Of a stretch of DNA of 64,000 bases, positions 61,681 to 64,000 are shown piece by piece. The notes under the pieces were generated by a model. The model was not told the origin of the DNA, did no database searches, and was given only the letters and a program-made list of their open reading frames with translations. A program made the translations under genes and the position numbers. This DNA is from Streptomyces aculeolatus (GTDB taxonomy: Bacteria > Actinomycetota > Actinomycetes > Streptomycetales > Streptomycetaceae), in assembly GCF_020400605.1 (NCBI RefSeq), contig NZ_JAINRD010000014.1, forward strand, positions 150,809 through 214,808, written 5' to 3'. Numbering within the stretch: position 1 is the stretch's first letter; every line of letters starts with the position of its first letter.

Positions 61681-61711
61681 GCGCGGGGGGCGCTGTGTGC
61701 GCCCCCCGCGC
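61681..61711 (-). terminator. Partial terminator/attenuator between livK and livH
   Basis: GCGCGGGGGGCGC (61681-61693) pairs perfectly with GCGCCCCCCGCGC (61699-61711) around TGTGT. It lies 44 bases past the livK stop and 34 bases before livH, inside the operon. Such hairpins usually stabilise the binding-protein mRNA and cut downstream expression. Confidence 0.75.
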
Positions 61712-61755
61712 CGCTTGCGGTCTTTGTGATCAGTGGGCGGTGGTGGTCGCCCCGG

Positions 61756-62997
61756 TCAGCCTTCGAACTCGCCGCTGGTCAGCGGCACGTGCTCGCCGTC
61801 CTTGACCTGGTACAGCGACAGCTGCTTGTTGGTGGTGTCGCCGAACTCGTCGAAGCCGACCTTGCCGGTCACGCCCTCGAAGGAAACGTCGTTCATGGCC
61901 TCGGTGATGGCCTTGCGGGCCTCGTCCGCGTCACCGGGCAGTTCGCCGTCGTTCTCGTCGACGACGGCCTTCACGGCCTGGATGATGGCCCAGGTGGAGT
62001 CGTAGGAGTAGCCGCCGTACGCCTCGTAGGCGTCCTCGTAGCCGGCTGCCTCGTAGTTCTTGATGAACTCCTTGGCGGTGTCCAGGGTGGTCAGCGGGGC
62101 GCCGACGGAGCTGGCCATGTCGCCTTCGGCGTTCTCCTTGGCGAGGGCCACGTACTCGGCGCTGAACAGGGCGTCGCCGCCGACGGTCGGGATCTTGGCC
62201 CCGGCCTTCTTGACCTGGGCGGCCAGCGGGGCGCCGGCCGGGTACTCGCCGCCGTAGTAGACGAAGTCGGCGCCGGAGTTCTTGACCTTCGTGGCGATGG
62301 CCGCGAAGTCCTTGTCGTCGGGGTTGACGTGGTCGGTCCCGACGACCTTGCCGCCGAGGTTCTCGAACTCGTCGGCGAAGGTGCCGGCGAGGCCGGCGCC
62401 GTAGGTCTTCTTGTCGTCGATGACGAAGACCTTCTTCAGCTTCTTCTCGTTGTAGAGGTACTGCGCCGCGTACGGGCCCTGGATGGCGTCGGTGGTGGAC
62501 ACGCGGAAGTACGTGTCGAACGGGCGCGTCTTCTCGCCGTCCTGCCACTCCTCGCCCTGGGTCAGGGAGGGGTTGGTGTTGGCGGGCGAGACCTGGACCA
62601 TGTCGGCGTCGGCGAAGACCTTCTGCATGGACTGGCCGACGTCGGAGTTGAGCGGGCCGACGACGCCCATGACGTCCTCGTTGCCGACGAGCTTGGTGGC
62701 GTTCTGCTGGCCCTGCTGGGCCTGCGCCACGTCGTCGAGGGGCTCGAGCTCGAACGTGACGCCCTTGACCTCCTCGTTCTCGTTGGCCGTCTTCACGGCG
62801 AGCTCGGCGGAGTTCTGGATGCCGATGCCCAGGGCCGAGAGGTCACCTGTCAGCGGGGCGTCGAGGCCGATAACGACGGTCGTTCCGTCGCCACCGCCCC
62901 CGTCTTCGCTGTCGTCGTCGCGGGAACCGCAAGCAGACAGCGTGAGAGCCCCTGCGGTGACCGCAGTGGTGAGTATGAGCAAGGAACGGTGACGCAC
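61756..62997 (-). CDS. livK: Branched-chain amino acid ABC transporter substrate-binding lipoprotein LivK
   Basis: 413-residue lipoprotein. The leader has lipobox LSAC with the lipidated Cys at residue 23, then a Gly/Asp spacer. The type I periplasmic-binding fold opens TVVIGLDAPLTGDLSALGIGIQNSAELAVKTAN. MGVVGPLNSDVGQSMQKVF and FVYYGGEYPAGAPLAAQVKKAG are usual strands. It delivers Leu/Ile/Val-type ligands to LivHM. GTG 62997 has AAAGGA upstream. First gene of the liv operon. Confidence 0.95.
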   Translation of the reverse strand: MRHRSLLILTTAVTAGALTLSACGSRDDDSEDGGGGDGTTVVIGLDAPLTGDLSALGIGIQNSAELAVKTANENEEVKGVTFELEPLDDVAQAQQGQQNATKLVGNEDVMGVVGPLNSDVGQSMQKVFADADMVQVSPANTNPSLTQGEEWQDGEKTRPFDTYFRVSTTDAIQGPYAAQYLYNEKKLKKVFVIDDKKTYGAGLAGTFADEFENLGGKVVGTDHVNPDDKDFAAIATKVKNSGADFVYYGGEYPAGAPLAAQVKKAGAKIPTVGGDALFSAEYVALAKENAEGDMASSVGAPLTTLDTAKEFIKNYEAAGYEDAYEAYGGYSYDSTWAIIQAVKAVVDENDGELPGDADEARKAITEAMNDVSFEGVTGKVGFDEFGDTTNKQLSLYQVKDGEHVPLTSGEFEG

Positions 62998-63252
62998 GAT
63001 CAGTCCTTTCCCCTGGCGCGGCCTCGACTGCGCAGAGTGGGCCGGTGCACGCGGCAGGCGTCGGAAGGTGACCTGCTGCGCGGTGACTGGGCGTGACTCT
63101 AAGCCGCCCCGGGTCGAGGGGGCAGAGGTGCAGGCAATGCTGTGACTCTCTTGTTATGACCCTTACAGCCACCTTCCGCGTCGGCGGGCGCGGTCTGTGC
63201 CGGATCCGCGGAGTCCGGACGCCCGAACGGGCGCGAAGCCGCTGCTGGTGTC

Positions 63253-63876
63253 CTATGCGCCGGGGGCGGCCCGGGGGGCGGGTTCGCATATCGTACGCAG
63301 CGCCCGGGACAGTTCGGCGGCGTAGGTGCCGCCGAGGATGGAGCTGTAGTCCTGTATTGCGCGCGTGTTACGCAGCGTTACGCGCAGCGAGGGCAGGCGG
63401 GCGTCCAGGGGGAGGCCGGCGCACCGGACGACCTCGAACCTGACGGTGACCCGGGTGGGTTGGTTCTCGGGGAGTTCGAGCGGGAGTGCGGGCCGGACGG
63501 ACAGCTTCAGGCCGCTGTAGCCCTGGGTGATCTTCTCGAGGGAGGCGTCGCTGTCCGAGGTGGCCATGAGCTGCGCGGCAAAAGCGGTATCGCCCGGTTT
63601 GGGGGTCTCTATCCCGAGAAAGGAGAAGTCGGTCGTCTGGATCGGGTACGGCACGAGCGCGGCCGGTTCCGGCTCCGGCCGTGTGGCCAGGGCGTATACG
63701 CCGAGAACGGCCAGCACCGCGAGGCCGGCGACGGCGCCGACGAGCCGGCGGGAACGGGACGGCAGCGCCGTCCAGCGCTCGCCGAGGCGCGGTCCCGCGG
63801 AGCCGCCGCCGAGGACCTCCGCGGGCGGGCCCTGCTCCGGCTCGGGGCCCGGCTCCGGCCGGGTGGGCGCGCTCAT
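63253..63876 (-). CDS. Single-pass membrane protein of unknown function
   Basis: 207-residue protein with a Pro/Glu/Gly-rich cytoplasmic tail (1-43), one helix at ~44-65 (RLVGAVAGLAVLAVLGVYALA) and an extracellular domain of ~140 residues. Segments SDASLEKITQGYSGLKLSVRPALPLELP and VTVRFEVVRCAGLPLDARLPSLRVTLRNTRAIQDYS suggest an immunoglobulin-like beta fold. No family recognised. ATG 63876 begins MSAPTRPEPGP. It lies 255 bases upstream of livK on the same strand. Confidence 0.65.
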   Translation of the reverse strand: MSAPTRPEPGPEPEQGPPAEVLGGGSAGPRLGERWTALPSRSRRLVGAVAGLAVLAVLGVYALATRPEPEPAALVPYPIQTTDFSFLGIETPKPGDTAFAAQLMATSDSDASLEKITQGYSGLKLSVRPALPLELPENQPTRVTVRFEVVRCAGLPLDARLPSLRVTLRNTRAIQDYSSILGGTYAAELSRALRTICEPAPRAAPGA

Positions 63877-63960
63877 GGCGGACAGGGTAAGGGCGTACGC
63901 GCCCGGGCGCAGCGGGCTGTGCACACCCGCGTCCGACTACCGAACGTACGCACGGGCGGC

Positions 63961-64000
63961 GGGGGGGGGGGGGGGGGCCCCCCCCCCCCCCCCCCCGGGG
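63961..64000. other. G17/C19 homopolymer palindrome at the window edge
   Basis: Seventeen G are followed at once by nineteen C and then four G. No biological element I know has this form. It most likely marks a contig end, gap join or basecalling collapse, so the ~120 bases after the last gene should not be trusted as chromosome sequence. Confidence 0.75.

Noticed and set aside
63961..64000. Possible linear-chromosome telomere
   Set aside because: Streptomyces telomeres are complex palindromic arrays, not pure G/C runs, and every neighbouring gene is conserved core, far from chromosome ends.

Overview
This 64 kb window is a high-GC chromosomal core segment from a Streptomyces or close Streptomycetaceae relative. 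The evidence is the very high G+C third positions, frequent GTG starts, ATGA/GTGA stop-start overlaps, and Streptomyces-type gene sets: whiA with yvcK and rapZ, an XRE/DUF397 pair, an ANTAR regulator of the PdtaR type, mycothiol-dependent isomerases and TerD/TerC proteins. From memory, gene order from whiA to rpsA follows the S. coelicolor SCO1950-SCO1998 region (whiA, yvcK, rapZ, uvrC, uvrA, terC, uvrB, glpQ2-like, ogt, coaE, rpsA), with several lineage-specific insertions.

Layout. 0.3-5.4 kb: a minus-strand operon uvrC-rapZ-yvcK-whiA, linking excision repair, nucleotide/cell-wall signalling and sporulation control. 5.5-10 kb: a sugar kinase converging on a giant secreted phosphodiester glycosidase/metallophosphoesterase. 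10.2-14.7 kb: uvrA, with a mycothiol-type isomerase and a metallo-beta-lactamase-fold hydrolase on the other strand. 14.8-18 kb: a PaaX-type regulator, a secreted PHB-depolymerase-like esterase, and an XRE/DUF397 pair whose DUF397 motif is tandemly duplicated. 18-22 kb: a tellurium-resistance-like block (terC, a large TerD fusion, terD). 22-31 kb: uvrB, a secreted GlpQ-like phosphodiesterase, an MHYT membrane sensor, ogt, small conserved genes, and the pseudouridine-catabolism pair psuG-psuK.

31-35 kb is the most accessory-looking part: an AbiEi/DUF559-like protein, a divergent XRE repressor/methionine aminopeptidase pair around a palindromic operator, a PemK-like toxin-fold protein with no visible antitoxin, and two small orphans. 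35-40 kb holds a beta-helix membrane protein, a LacI-operator-preceded sugar epimerase, a nitroreductase, a TPR protein and coaE. A miniature inverted-repeat element (40583-40745) is inserted immediately 5' of coaE. 41-48 kb carries a PAC2 protein, a periplasmic-binding-like lipid-free anchor protein, an MMPL exporter and a two-component system.

48-64 kb: rpsA with a near-consensus promoter and long leader, a methyltransferase, the HrpB helicase, a lytic transglycosylase, an HTH-LAGLIDADG gene beside tRNA-Leu(CAA), pdtaR, and the complete branched-chain amino-acid ABC transporter livF-G-M-H-K. The last ~40 bases are a G-run/C-run that looks artefactual. No prophage, IS transposase, CRISPR array or rRNA is visible.
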